Shown: positions 26,133 through 35,149 of the stretch, one piece after another | Numbering within the stretch: the stretch's first letter is position 1 | Layout: the number at the start of each line of letters is the position of its first letter | DNA from: Candidatus Obscuribacter sp. | GTDB taxonomy: Bacteria; Cyanobacteriota; Vampirovibrionia; Obscuribacterales; Obscuribacteraceae | Length of the DNA stretch: 49,922 nt | Direction of reading: 5' to 3' | Assembly (NCBI GenBank): GCA_021772095.1 | Contig: JADYXR010000046.1 | Span: 1 to 49,922 of the forward strand | Program-made: the position numbers and the translations under genes | Notes under the pieces: generated by a model | What the model was told of the DNA's origin: nothing | The model's input: the letters and a program-made list of their open reading frames with translations, nothing else | Database searches by the model: none

Positions 26133-27647
26133 TTATTTGTAAGTCGCCGCGCGTTCATTGTCGAAAATGGCTTGGGCGCACGATTTCCAGTGAACGGCTT
26201 CGTCTTCGCGATAGGTTTGTTCCAACAACGTGGAGTATGCCAAAAGCGAATCCGCGACGCTGATATCTTGCGGTCCGAGTGCTCGCGTTTTCACGTCGAT
26301 GGCGCGGCGGTAGAGTTCTTCTGCTTCGTCATATTTTTTGAGTTGTCGCAGCGCTTCAGCCAATCCATGCAAACCTTGACCGACGTCCGCGTGCTCCGCT
26401 CCAAGCACTTTCTGTCGCGTCGCGACCAGATCTCTGAAGAGCTTTTCTGCTTCTACCGATTTTTGTTGATCGATTAGACACTGCCCGAATTCACCCACTG
26501 CGTATAGCGCATCCGGATGTTCTTTGCCGAGCGTTTTTTCTTTGATATCAACAATGCGTTTATAGAACGGTTCCGCTTTGGTATGTCGATTGTAAGACTG
26601 ATAGAAACCAGCCAAGTCACGAATTCGATATTCGGTTTCGCGGTGGTTTGGTCCGACCGATTGTTCGCAAATTGTCAGAGCTTCGGTGAAGAAGGCCTCG
26701 GCTTGCGGTAATTTGTTTTGATCGCGATAAAGTTTGCCGAGATGTGCAAGAAGTTCGGCACCCTCTGGGGTTTTCTTCGATTGCGAGCGCTCTTTGATCG
26801 CGAGAGCACGTTTGTAAAAGCGCTCTGCTTCCTGGTGTTTCGAGATTCGCGCATAACCAGTCGCGATGTTTGTTATCATCTCAACGACGTCAGGATGCGT
26901 TGGTCCGAGCTGTAATTCTTTGAGTGAGAGTATGCGCTCGTACATCTTCATGGCTTCATAGCCGCTGTTGTTGCGGTCGAGCACGTTGGCGAAGTTCAGA
27001 ATCAAACCTTCCAGGTCAGGATGGTCTGGTCCCAGAGCCACTTCCAGAACATTCATCGCCTTGCGAAGCATCTGTTCCGCTTCTTCATAGCGCTCGTCAG
27101 AAACGTACAAAGTGCCAAGATTGTGCAAAATGTCGCCGACTTCAGGGTGATCGTCGCCCAACGCTTTTGCTTTCAATTCCAAGGAGCGCTTGTAGAGCGC
27201 TTCGGCAGCGCCGAATTTCTGTTGAGCGGCATAGAGCAGCGCCAGATTGCTGTAACTAGTCGCGACTTCTGGATTGTTTGGTCCTAAGACCTGCTCATAA
27301 ATCTCAGTCAGCCGCGTGCAAATTGGCTCGGCTTTGTCATATCGCTCTTGGAAAAAATAAACTGCTGACAGATTGTTCAAACTTTGAACAATATCTTCGT
27401 GCTGCGGACTGAGTTCCTTCTCGCGAAGTTCAAGCGCTCGTCGATACAGCGGCTCTGCTTCTTCATAATTGGTCTGCTCGAAATAGACCTCTGCAAGACG
27501 GTCCAGAACCATCGCCACAGTCAGTGGATCTTTGGAGCGCTCCGCTTCCCAAAGCGCCGCCTTGAACATCGTCTCTGCCTGAGCCAAATTCTCGTTTTGG
27601 AGTGCCTCTGTGGCCGATTCCATCAACTTGTCAAAGTCTTTGCTCAT
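26133..27647 (-). CDS. Kinesin-light-chain-type TPR protein
   Basis: 504 residues built almost entirely of about eleven 42-residue TPRs of the kinesin light chain (TPR_12) type, each reading roughly Y-x-x-A-E-x-L-Y-x-R-A-L-x-I-x-E-x-x-L-G-x-x-H-P-D. There is no signal peptide or membrane segment, so it is cytoplasmic, unlike most other TPR proteins here. Such repeats mediate protein-protein contacts and are common in cyanobacteria and their relatives. No partner domain or enzyme is fused. ATG at 27647 follows a GGGG about 4 nt upstream. Confidence 0.88.
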   Translation of the reverse strand: MSKDFDKLMESATEALQNENLAQAETMFKAALWEAERSKDPLTVAMVLDRLAEVYFEQTNYEEAEPLYRRALELREKELSPQHEDIVQSLNNLSAVYFFQERYDKAEPICTRLTEIYEQVLGPNNPEVATSYSNLALLYAAQQKFGAAEALYKRSLELKAKALGDDHPEVGDILHNLGTLYVSDERYEEAEQMLRKAMNVLEVALGPDHPDLEGLILNFANVLDRNNSGYEAMKMYERILSLKELQLGPTHPDVVEMITNIATGYARISKHQEAERFYKRALAIKERSQSKKTPEGAELLAHLGKLYRDQNKLPQAEAFFTEALTICEQSVGPNHRETEYRIRDLAGFYQSYNRHTKAEPFYKRIVDIKEKTLGKEHPDALYAVGEFGQCLIDQQKSVEAEKLFRDLVATRQKVLGAEHADVGQGLHGLAEALRQLKKYDEAEELYRRAIDVKTRALGPQDISVADSLLAYSTLLEQTYREDEAVHWKSCAQAIFDNERAATYK

Positions 27648-27896
27648 GCTGCCCCGTGTAGTTTAGAGAGCGTTGTTCTAAAACAGTGCTCTCCAATGTT
27701 TATCCACATATGGAGAATTTATATCTGATCTGACCCGAAAACTTTATTGCATCCTGACCGTAACTCAAGAAACGTTACCTGTTTGCGGACAATGGACCGA
27801 TAATTTTTTGACGGTCGACCGGGAGGACTAAACGGTCAGACAAAACTGTCAGATAGAAATCGAGTTCAAATCCCTCGATCGTAAAACGCGTCAGAT

Positions 27897-28670
27897 TCAA
27901 AAATTGAGCGTTAATGTGACCGGGCAATGGTCAGATCCGAGAATGTCGTGCTGAATGCCGGCGTGGTTTAAATTGTGCTTGAGTTCGTCGCCGACGAAGA
28001 AGTAGTCGATGCGCCAGCCTACGTTCCGCGCGCGGGCGCCAGTCATGACATGCCACCAGGTGTAGTTTTTCGGGTTGGCGTCTACTTCTCGGAAGGTATC
28101 GATATAACCTTTGCTGACGAATTTATCCATCCAGGCGCGTTCTGACGGCAGAAAACCGGAGATATTCACGTTGCGCTTTGGCGAGTCCAGGTCGATTTCT
28201 TTGTGGGCGGTGTTGAAGTCGCCGCAGATGATCAGCTTCTTGCCTTGCTTTCGTAGCTTTTGCGCGTATGTCAGAAAAGCGTCATAAAAGCCGAGCTTGA
28301 AACTGAGCCGGTCTTCGCTGGCTTTGCCGTTTGGGTAATAGATGTTCAATAGAACAAAATCGCCGTAATCAGCCACTAGTGTCCGACCTTCTTTGTCGAA
28401 CTTGGGTGAGCCGATTCCTTCACTGATGGACAGAGGCTTTTCGCGAACGAACAGCGCTACTCCGCTATAACCCCGTTTCTCGGCGTGACTCCAATAGCTG
28501 ACGTAGCCCCGTGGCGCAGAGATGTCCGGGACGAGTTGGTCTGCCGAGATCTTGGTTTCTTGAATGCCTACGATGTCTGGCTTGTGTTTATCCAGCCATT
28601 CATAAAAGCCTTTTTTGGCGACGGCGCGAACGCCGTTCACATTCCACGAAGCGAAGGTAAGTGTGCTCAT
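27897..28670 (-). CDS. xthA: Exodeoxyribonuclease III (AP endonuclease)
   Basis: 257 residues, the usual XthA/ExoA length. It cuts abasic sites and degrades DNA 3' to 5' in base excision repair. Family residues are all visible: A-S-W-N-V-N-G-V-R-A (metal/active Asn), G-I-Q-E-T-K (metal Glu), the Tyr motif R-G-Y-S-G-V, I-C-G-D-F-N-T-A-H (catalytic Asp-Asn), and the C-terminal S-D-H-C-P-V (catalytic Asp-His). It sits downstream of ald on the same strand, separated by a strong hairpin, so it probably has its own promoter. Confidence 0.96.
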   Translation of the reverse strand: MSTLTFASWNVNGVRAVAKKGFYEWLDKHKPDIVGIQETKISADQLVPDISAPRGYVSYWSHAEKRGYSGVALFVREKPLSISEGIGSPKFDKEGRTLVADYGDFVLLNIYYPNGKASEDRLSFKLGFYDAFLTYAQKLRKQGKKLIICGDFNTAHKEIDLDSPKRNVNISGFLPSERAWMDKFVSKGYIDTFREVDANPKNYTWWHVMTGARARNVGWRIDYFFVGDELKHNLNHAGIQHDILGSDHCPVTLTLNF

Positions 28671-28708
28671 CTGTCAGATTCCAGAACTCCTGATTGAGAC
28701 CAAAAGCA

Positions 28709-28761
28709 AAGCCGGGAGCTGTCAGAATTTCTTGCGATTTTTCTGACAAGCCACCCGGCTT
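28709..28761 (-). terminator. Two-part terminator hairpin after ald
   Basis: Nested inverted repeats: AAGCCGGG/CCCGGCTT (28709-28716, 28754-28761) outside and TGTCAGAA/TTCTGACA (28720-28727, 28741-28748) inside, both perfect 8-bp stems. On the minus strand it begins 12 bp after the ald stop and is followed by TTGCTTTTGG, a moderate T-tract. Confidence 0.7.
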
Positions 28762-28773
28762 GTGTTTTGATGC

Positions 28774-29871
28774 TTAAACGGCGGCTGGTTGGCCGACTGC
28801 TTCGAGTACGCCGGCGTGGACGATTTCGCCGGAGTGGATGTTGACGCCTTTGGCGAGCGCTGGATCGTCTTCACAGGCTTTGTAGCCGTGTCTGGCGAGT
28901 TTCAAGCCGTAGCTCATGGTGGCGTTGGTCAATGCACGAGTCGAAGTCCATGGCACAGCGCCAGGGATGTTGGCGACGCCGTAGTGGAGAACGCCTTCGT
29001 ACAAGTAAGTTGGTGCTGAGTGTGTTGTCGAGTGGATGGTCTCGATGCAACCGCCCTGGTCGACGGATACGTCGACAATGACGGAACCTTGCTTCATGCT
29101 CTTGACCATCTCTTTCGTGACGATTCGTGGAGCTTGTTTGCCAGGGATGAGAACAGCGCCGATTACCAGGTCGGCTTGTGGAAGCAATTCTTCCAAATAT
29201 TTGCCCACCGAGTATACGGTTCTCAATTGTCCGTTGAACACATCATCAAGGTATCTCAAACGATCGAGTGACAGATCGAAGAGGGTTACGCGAGCGCCGA
29301 GACCCAGAGCGATTTTGGCTGCGTTGGTTCCGACTACACCGCCGCCGATGATGACGACTTCGCCCGGTTCTACGCCGGGTACGCCGCCGAGCAACACGCC
29401 TCTTCCGCCCATTGGACGTTCAAGGTAGTTGGCACCGATTTGCGTAGCCAGACGACCTGCGATTTCGCTCATTGGTGTGAGCAAAGGAAGGGCGCCGTTT
29501 GCTGTTTGTACGGTCTCATAAGCGACGCATGTGGCGCCGGTCTTGGCGAGATCTACTGCCAGTTTCGGGTCAGCTGCAAGGTGCAGATATGTATAAAGGA
29601 TTTGTCCTTTTCGGAGCATCGGAAGTTCGGAAGCTTGTGGTTCTTTGACCTTGAAGATCAAGTCAGCTTCTTGGAAAACCGCGGCTGCGTCAGGCATAAT
29701 TTTCGCGCCTGCAGCTTTGTATTCGTCGTCAGTGATACCGCTTCCGACACCAGCGTTTTTCTCTACGTAAACGGAATGTCCTTCCGCGAGGAGGGCGCTG
29801 ACGCCCGCGAGCGTCAGGGATACACGATACTCGTGATCTTTAATTTCTTTTGGAACTCCAACCTTGGCCAA
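28774..29871 (-). CDS. ald: Alanine dehydrogenase
   Basis: 365 residues. It interconverts alanine and pyruvate plus ammonia with NAD. Seen: G-V-P-K-E-I-K-x-x-E-Y-R-V-S-L-T at the N terminus (substrate-binding Arg), K-V-K-E-P-Q (substrate Lys), Y-L-H-L-A (catalytic His), the NAD loop I-I-G-G-G-V-V-G, and D-V-S-V-D-Q-G-G (catalytic Asp). I place the start at TTG 29871: GGAGG lies eight bases before it, whereas the ATG at 29886 overlaps that same element, and family members begin close to G-V-P-K-E. Divergent from the thiolase across ~140 bp holding an AAGAT-TTT-ATCTT palindrome near 29920, a possible operator. Confidence 0.95.
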   Translation of the reverse strand: MAKVGVPKEIKDHEYRVSLTLAGVSALLAEGHSVYVEKNAGVGSGITDDEYKAAGAKIMPDAAAVFQEADLIFKVKEPQASELPMLRKGQILYTYLHLAADPKLAVDLAKTGATCVAYETVQTANGALPLLTPMSEIAGRLATQIGANYLERPMGGRGVLLGGVPGVEPGEVVIIGGGVVGTNAAKIALGLGARVTLFDLSLDRLRYLDDVFNGQLRTVYSVGKYLEELLPQADLVIGAVLIPGKQAPRIVTKEMVKSMKQGSVIVDVSVDQGGCIETIHSTTHSAPTYLYEGVLHYGVANIPGAVPWTSTRALTNATMSYGLKLARHGYKACEDDPALAKGVNIHSGEIVHAGVLEAVGQPAAV

Positions 29872-30014
29872 GGGACAGCCCTCCATTGCAAAAAGCTTTA
29901 ACCATATTTGAAGTTAAGATTTTATCTTGAGTGGATGCCAACTCCATATACTTTGATACAAGTTTTAGTATTGAAGCCTTTCTTTAGAAGGTTCTCACAA
30001 GGGATCACACACAT

Positions 30015-31193
30015 ATGTCTCAGAGTTTAGTAATAGTAAATGGTGCAAGAACGGCTTTTGGAGCCTATGGCGGCGGACTTGCCAGCCAGAGTGCAACCGA
30101 TTTGGCGGTTGCGGCAACCAAAGGTGCTTTGTCCAAATCGAAAGTTGACGCCAACGATGTCGACTTCGTAGTTATGGGGAATGTTCTCCAAACCAGTAAG
30201 GACGCAATTTATCTCGCCCGCCACGTCGCATTGCGCAGCGGATGCAAGGAAACGACCCCCGGGTTGATTTTGAACTTGCTGTGCGGCTCAGGAGTGATGG
30301 CTGTGGCGCATGCCGAGATGCTGATCAACGCCAATCAGGCCAAGATTGTCGTCGCCGGTGGTACCGACTCGCTTTCTCAAACGCCTTACATAAGTTGGGG
30401 TGTTCGCTGGGGCGCGCGTATGGGTCACTCAGAACTTTGGGACGGGCTCGATATTCGAGACACTTTTCCGAACGCATCAATGGGTGAAACGGCTGAAAAT
30501 CTCGCCTCTGATTTTAAAATCGGCCGAGAAGAGCAGGATGAATTTGCGCTTCAAAGCCAGCATCGTTTTAGAGACGCGCTGGAAAAGGGCGTTTTCAAGG
30601 ACGAAATCGTCGGCGTCACATTGAAAGATAGAAAAGGCAAAGAAACATCCATAGAAAAGGATGAGCATTGCCGACCTGACACCGTCATAGAAGGGCTCAC
30701 CAAGCTCAAACCGGCATTCAAGAAAGATGGCTCGGTTACAGCCGGCAATGCCTGCGGTATTGTCGATGGTGCCTCCGCACTTGTTGTGATGAGCGAAGAC
30801 GAAGCCAAGAAACGTGGTTTGGCTCCGTTGTCTCGGGTGGTGTCATGGGCGGTGACGGGCGTTCCGCCTCGCATCATGGGAATCGGTCCGGTTCCGGCCA
30901 TTCCTTTGGCTCTTGAGAAAGCGAAACTGAAACTCGAAGATATCGACTTGTTCGAAATCAACGAAGCTTTTGCCGCTCAGTACCTTGCTTGTGAGAAAGA
31001 AGCAAAACTTGATCGCAATAAAGTGAACGTCAACGGCGGCGCTATCGCCGTCGGACATCCGTTCGGCGCTACTGGTGCGCGTTTGCTTCTCACGCTTTCG
31101 TTGGAACTGCAACGTCGCAAAGCTCGTTACGGCTGTGTCAGTCTCTGCATCGGCGGCGGCATGGGCATCGCAATGATCATCGAGCGCGTTTAA
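30015..31193 (+). CDS. Thiolase (acetyl-CoA acetyltransferase family)
   Basis: 392 residues, normal for biosynthetic/degradative thiolases. The nucleophilic Cys is C90 in L-N-L-L-C-G-S-G; the catalytic His is in G-G-A-I-A-V-G-H-P-F-G-A-T-G; the second Cys is in S-L-C-I-G-G-G-M-G. N-E-A-F-A-A-Q is also intact. It could condense two acetyl-CoA (PHB, mevalonate or butyrate routes) or act in beta-oxidation; no partner dehydrogenase or hydratase is adjacent to decide. Its TAA lies in a perfect 14-bp palindrome centred on TTTAAA (31185-31198). Tandem repeats and a terminator follow. Confidence 0.92.
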   Translation: MSQSLVIVNGARTAFGAYGGGLASQSATDLAVAATKGALSKSKVDANDVDFVVMGNVLQTSKDAIYLARHVALRSGCKETTPGLILNLLCGSGVMAVAHAEMLINANQAKIVVAGGTDSLSQTPYISWGVRWGARMGHSELWDGLDIRDTFPNASMGETAENLASDFKIGREEQDEFALQSQHRFRDALEKGVFKDEIVGVTLKDRKGKETSIEKDEHCRPDTVIEGLTKLKPAFKKDGSVTAGNACGIVDGASALVVMSEDEAKKRGLAPLSRVVSWAVTGVPPRIMGIGPVPAIPLALEKAKLKLEDIDLFEINEAFAAQYLACEKEAKLDRNKVNVNGGAIAVGHPFGATGARLLLTLSLELQRRKARYGCVSLCIGGGMGIAMIIERV

Positions 31194-31208
31194 ACGCGGC
31201 GCGGAATA

Positions 31209-31308
31209 CGATCCGTTCGGATAAGTACCGATCCGTTCTGAGTAGGAAGTGATCCGTTCTGAGTAGGAACCGATTCGTTCAAATTCGAACCGCTCTGAAT
31301 AAGAAACG
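31209..31308. repeat. Degenerate ~20-bp tandem repeat
   Basis: Five units starting near 31209, 31229, 31251, 31271 and 31291, with core CGATCCGTTCTGAGTAGGA. The middle two are nearly identical and the outer ones diverge. The repeat lies in noncoding DNA between the thiolase stop and its terminator, so it would form part of the 3' UTR. Confidence 0.75.
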
Positions 31309-31367
31309 CGTGAGTCAACATCATTCAGACGCATTTAAAAACTAGTCTGAATCAGCATCAGAAACAC

Positions 31368-31404
31368 GAAGAGCGAAGTAACCACTTCGCTCTTCCTTAT
31401 TTTT
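31368..31404 (+). terminator. Strong intrinsic terminator
   Basis: Perfect 12-bp stem GAAGAGCGAAGT/ACTTCGCTCTTC (31368-31379, 31384-31395), 4-nt loop AACC, then CTTATTTTT. It ends the thiolase transcript and may also serve the convergent small gene on the other strand, whose stop is at 31421. Confidence 0.85.
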
Positions 31405-31420
31405 GCAGCGCGTAGATGGA

Positions 31421-31828
31421 CTAGCTTTTGTTCCAGTACGTCACGTATTTGTTGGCTTTGACTGGTTCTGGATCTTCATATCCTTCAGCCGATTGAACGC
31501 CGAGTTTTGTGTATCTGCTCTCTACCTTTTCTGGTTGCTGTTGAACAACGTGTTTTGCACCACGATGATGTCTCGCGTATGCCAATTCAGGAAGAATCGA
31601 CGGAGCATATGGTGGCGGTGGTGGTACCAAATAACTTTTGCCACGATGGCGATAAGAAATGCGCCGTGGTTTAGTCTGATGTTTAGTTACCGATGCTGAA
31701 AGCTTATGAGTGGCAGTGGTCGTCTGAACTTTCGACTTAGTAGTAGTCGTTGTCGCGGCTGACGCGTCACTGGCTGTTGTGATCGAAACTAGTGCGATAA
31801 CTAGTCCGGCTGATAGTCGCCCTAACAT
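31421..31828 (-). CDS. Small secreted protein, unknown
   Basis: 135 residues. Signal peptide (MLGRLSAGLVIALVSITTA, cleavage near A-S-A) then a Thr/Ser/Lys-rich stretch, a basic segment (PRRISYRHRGKSY), a P-P-P-P-P run, and a C-terminal part with Y-T-K-L-G-V-Q. The start at ATG 31828 is fixed by GGAGGG a few bases upstream; the frame could open at 31843 without support. The composition suits a cell-wall or surface-associated protein. No family recognised. Confidence 0.68.
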   Translation of the reverse strand: MLGRLSAGLVIALVSITTASDASAATTTTTKSKVQTTTATHKLSASVTKHQTKPRRISYRHRGKSYLVPPPPPYAPSILPELAYARHHRGAKHVVQQQPEKVESRYTKLGVQSAEGYEDPEPVKANKYVTYWNKS

Positions 31829-32219
31829 GGAATCCCTCCACAAGATGACGATGTGGAGTTGTAAGCTCTATCGCCACAGATACTTTCCGTGTCCTTCGCT
31901 AAGACACCAAGTCTATCCTACCACCGCGACAGGATTATGAAACTTTCGAGATGTGGCACTAGCGCCATTTGCGGAACTTCTCGCCTTTCACGTGCTGTCA
32001 AGAGGGCGTGGTTTCAAGTCGCTCAATGACCAATAGATGTAGTCAATCGAATGCGACCAATCTCCGTCGATGGTGAGGATTTCGGGATTTGTGGTTTTGG
32101 AGATGTCGGGTTCGGAGGATGGATTTTATAAGCCGCCTATTCGAGATTTTCTTCTGTAACGAATTGCTGATAAGCGTTAACCGTTTTTGATAAATCGAAT
32201 GTCATATCCTATCCGGCGT
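31829..32219. other. Intergenic region, no gene seen
   Basis: About 390 bp upstream of the small secreted-protein gene on the minus strand. I see neither an ORF with a ribosome binding site nor a clear hairpin with T-tract. It should contain the promoter of the downstream gene. Confidence 0.35.
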
Positions 32220-32633
32220 TTATTTAGGGCGACCGAGATCGCTTCCAGGTGCTGAATCGAACCATTTCGCCTTGCGAGGACGACGTTGTTGGTTGATCGA
32301 ATCGAGGTTTTTGCCATCGATTGGATCCCATGTAGCGACTGCTCCGCCCCACCACGCTTTCATATCAACTGATGTGGCGTCGACGTGGCGCCGTTCTTTG
32401 CGAACAACCACGCGATCGGATTCGTTGAGTTCCGCCTGGACTTCATTACACAACTGACGCATTTGCTCTTCCGCTTCGTTAGCGGCGTTTGCTGAATTTT
32501 GCATCGAGTTAGTAATGCGGTCGTCTAGATCCTGTAACCATGGGCTTTCTGTAGCTTGTCTCTTTCTCCTTGGACTGAACAAGTTTGCGAATAATTTGAT
32601 GATCGCAAAATCCTTCAATTTGGACGTGAACAT
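32220..32633 (-). CDS. Hypothetical protein
   Basis: 137 residues, unrecognised. The N-terminal half has a short hydrophobic start (FTSKLKDFAIIKLFANLF) and a helical, coiled-coil-like stretch (~40-75, DLDDRITNSMQNSANAANEAEEQM). The C-terminal half is basic with W-W-G-G and K-A-K-W-F-D. The ATG at 32633 has a GGAG ten bases upstream; two earlier in-frame starts lack one. Divergent from the sensor kinase gene. Coding status is moderately supported by length and start signal only. Confidence 0.5.
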   Translation of the reverse strand: MFTSKLKDFAIIKLFANLFSPRRKRQATESPWLQDLDDRITNSMQNSANAANEAEEQMRQLCNEVQAELNESDRVVVRKERRHVDATSVDMKAWWGGAVATWDPIDGKNLDSINQQRRPRKAKWFDSAPGSDLGRPK

Positions 32634-32821
32634 ATTGTTTTCGCTCCACTGCATAAAAACTGGCCTAATTAGTAATGCCCTTGACAACGAACGGGTAACA
32701 AAATAGCCCGCCGAGTTCGGTTTAATGAAGATTGTTGTAGCTGGTTGGATTGAATAAGAGTCGTTGAGCTTGGCTAATCCGCACTTATTGTTGAGAGAAT
32801 ATCTAGTTGTGGAAGCAACGG

Positions 32822-34300
32822 ATGAGCGAAGATTTGAAAAAAACTGCCTTATTAGAACGGGTGCTTCATTGTTTTTTTGTGAGCGTCGGCGCGGCGCTAC
32901 TGACGTGGATCATAGCGAAATGTCATTTAGACGCGAGTCCTGCCAGTGTCCCCATCCTTTATCTGCTTATAGTCATTCTGTCTGCTTTGTTCTCGGGCCG
33001 CGGCGCGGCCATATGGGCTTCTGTATGCTCATTTTTGGCATTCAACTGGTTTTTCGTCACACCTCGTCAAACATTCACTGTGCACGAACCTAGCGAATGG
33101 ATTGCCCTTTGCATGTTTCTGTTCACGGCCATCGTGACCGGCCAACTGATGGCTCTGCTCAAAATGAGAGCTTCTGAAGCGCGTGAACATCAACGGCAAG
33201 CGACAGCCCTGTCGGAAGCCAGCTGGGCAATCGCATCAAAGCTCGACGCAAACTCAGCATTGAACGAGGTCCTGAAACAGATTGCGAAAGTGGTTAACCT
33301 GGAGGCCGCTGCCGTAATTCTTTCCAAAGAGGGTGTCAGCACAATCGCGTCGTTATATCCACCTGACCAAGATATTAATCCAGCCATTGGCGGGTCGGAC
33401 GGCAACATGGTTTTTTCTATCGACATGAATGACACCAAGTTTGGTTCTGTGTTTCTGCAATTGCACCCATCAAACACATTGACGAGTGCGCAGAAATCAA
33501 TTGTGGAATCGCTGGTCAATCACACTGCTGTAATATTACAGCGCGACCAATTGATGCAAATTCAAACAAGAGTGGCGGCCTTAGCGGATGCTGACCGACT
33601 GAAGACGGCTCTATTGTCGATGGTATCACATGATTTTCGCAGCCCTTTGACGTCGATCAAGGCCTCAGCTTCAACTCTCCGCAGCGAAGGACGACCATTC
33701 GATGAGGAAACTAAACTAGGACTCTATCAAGGTATTGAACAAGAAGCGGATCGTTTGAATCGTATCGTCGGAAACATTCTCGATTTGTCACGCCTCGAAG
33801 CAGGCGCGTGGAAGCCAAAATTCGAAATCGTCCAAACTGCCGAGTTGATTGGGATGGTTCTCGATCCACTAGGCGTTGAGGATAACAGACGAATAATGGT
33901 AAGGCTCGATGAACGGCTACCGGACCTGAATGTCGATAGCGTACAAATGGTTCAAGTTCTGAAAAACCTTGTAGAGAATGCTCTCAAATACTCACCGGCG
34001 GATTCTTCAGTGCACATTGAAACGCGTGCGGAAAACAATCACGCGAAAATCAGCGTCCTGGATAGCGGGCGTGGATTATCAGAGAATGAATTACCGCGTA
34101 TTTTTGAACCGTTTTTTCGGGGATATGGGCTGCAAGAAAGCTCTGTACCAGGTGTTGGCATTGGATTGGCTGTTTGCCAGGGTCTGGTAGAGGCTCATGG
34201 CGGTGTTCTTTCGGCGGCGAACAGGGAAGGTGGCGGAGCCCTTTTTATGCTATCGCTACCTTTGCAACAAGGCAGCCCAGCGCTACAGGAGTGTGACTGA
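32822..34300 (+). CDS. KdpD-like sensor histidine kinase, short form
   Basis: 492 residues. DUF4118-type membrane domain with four helices (~18-35, ~42-60, ~63-80, ~93-113), as in KdpD, including the typical F-N-W-F-F-V-x-P between helices 3 and 4. A GAF-like domain follows (~125-245), then HisKA with phospho-acceptor H270 in S-H-D-F-R-S-P-L-T, then HATPase (N box NLVENALKYS, G boxes DSGRGLSE and GVGIGLAV). Canonical KdpD is ~890 residues; the N-terminal KdpD and USP domains are absent. I use ATG 32822 (GGAAG upstream) rather than TTG 32807. It abuts the response regulator (TGA then ATG), so the two form an operon. Likely signal: potassium or ionic/turgor stress. Confidence 0.87.
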   Translation: MSEDLKKTALLERVLHCFFVSVGAALLTWIIAKCHLDASPASVPILYLLIVILSALFSGRGAAIWASVCSFLAFNWFFVTPRQTFTVHEPSEWIALCMFLFTAIVTGQLMALLKMRASEAREHQRQATALSEASWAIASKLDANSALNEVLKQIAKVVNLEAAAVILSKEGVSTIASLYPPDQDINPAIGGSDGNMVFSIDMNDTKFGSVFLQLHPSNTLTSAQKSIVESLVNHTAVILQRDQLMQIQTRVAALADADRLKTALLSMVSHDFRSPLTSIKASASTLRSEGRPFDEETKLGLYQGIEQEADRLNRIVGNILDLSRLEAGAWKPKFEIVQTAELIGMVLDPLGVEDNRRIMVRLDERLPDLNVDSVQMVQVLKNLVENALKYSPADSSVHIETRAENNHAKISVLDSGRGLSENELPRIFEPFFRGYGLQESSVPGVGIGLAVCQGLVEAHGGVLSAANREGGGALFMLSLPLQQGSPALQECD

Positions 34301-34987
34301 ATGCGAGTCTTGATAATTGATGACGAGCCGCAAATTCGCCGAGCTTTGAAAGCAGGGCTGGAGAGATCCGGTTATTCCGTGGTAGGCGCGGCATCTGGCG
34401 AAGAAGGTTTGAATTTAGCTGCAGAACATCCTCCGGACATTGTCATCTTGGATCTGGCCATGCCCGGAACCGACGGGTTTGAGGTATGCGTAGAGCTACG
34501 GAAATGGACGAAGATACCGATTATCGTTTTGTCCGTAAGGGACACTGAGGAAGACAAAATCAAAGCGCTCGACCTTGGAGCCGACGATTACTTGACGAAA
34601 CCATTTGGCGTGGGCGAGCTGCTTGCCCGAATGCGTGCAGTGGTTCGTAGACTGTCGAACAGTGACGAAGATTCCAGTCAACCGACATTCAAAGTTGGCG
34701 AACTTGAAGTCGATTACATCCATCGTAAAGTAATAATGGCGGGCAAAGAGGTGCACCTCACCCCGAAAGAATACGATCTGCTCAAGTATATGATTCAGTA
34801 CAGAAATCGGGTTCTGACTCACCGACAACTTTTGTCGAAAGTCTGGGGTGCCGAGTTTGTCGACGATGTACACACGCTACGCGTGCACGTGGCCAATTTA
34901 CGAAACAAGACTGAGTCGGACCCGACCCGACCACGGTTTATTCGAACAGAAACGCGCATCGGGTACCGATTTCGAACAGATGAATGA
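34301..34987 (+). CDS. KdpE-like OmpR-family response regulator
   Basis: 228 residues. Receiver domain with acidic pair D7-D8, phospho-acceptor D51 (V-I-L-D-L-A-M-P-G), conserved Ser in L-S-V-R-D and Lys in L-T-K-P-F. The winged-helix DNA-binding domain (~130-226) includes L-T-P-K-E-Y-D-L-L and V-H-V-A-N-L-R-N-K. This length and sequence style match KdpE. Its start codon directly follows the stop of the kinase. A phased direct-repeat array lies just downstream, before the permease, and is its most likely operator. Confidence 0.92.
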   Translation: MRVLIIDDEPQIRRALKAGLERSGYSVVGAASGEEGLNLAAEHPPDIVILDLAMPGTDGFEVCVELRKWTKIPIIVLSVRDTEEDKIKALDLGADDYLTKPFGVGELLARMRAVVRRLSNSDEDSSQPTFKVGELEVDYIHRKVIMAGKEVHLTPKEYDLLKYMIQYRNRVLTHRQLLSKVWGAEFVDDVHTLRVHVANLRNKTESDPTRPRFIRTETRIGYRFRTDE

Positions 34988-35015
34988 TGTGCCTTGAATG
35001 GCATGATCAAACCGC

Positions 35016-35065
35016 CTTGATACTTTCTTGATATTGAACGCATTTGTGTTGATGCTTCCTTGACA
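35016..35065 (+). promoter_or_regulatory. Candidate operator: 11-bp-phased TTGA direct repeats
   Basis: CTTGATA occurs at 35016-35022 and exactly again at 35027-35033, 11 bp apart. GTTGATG at 35048-35054 and CTTGACA at 35059-35065 are again 11 bp apart, and the two pairs are 21 bp apart, so all four lie on about the same helix face. OmpR/PhoB/KdpE-type regulators bind tandem direct repeats with this spacing. The array sits between the KdpE-like gene and the permease start. Confidence 0.5.
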
Positions 35066-35149
35066 GAAACTCAAGTTAAATGCCGACAGAGTTTTAATCG
35101 CGGCTGACTGTTTCATTCGGTTGCTACAGCAGCGGCAGCGGGAGCAGTT

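Noticed and set aside
27812..27885. tRNA-like fold: 7-bp acceptor-like ends (ACGGTCG/CGATCGT) and GTTCAAATC resembling a T-loop, about 72 nt long
   Set aside because: The T-arm stem does not pair in register, the anticodon arm cannot form a 5-bp stem with a 7-nt loop, and D-arm bases are wrong. Probably coincidence or simple inverted repeats.
31209..31308. CRISPR-like array
   Set aside because: Units are contiguous without unique spacers, degenerate and only ~20 bp.
34988..35149. c-di-AMP (ydaO-type) riboswitch ahead of the KimA-like permease
   Set aside because: The gap is only 162 bp and shows direct repeats rather than the conserved riboswitch core.
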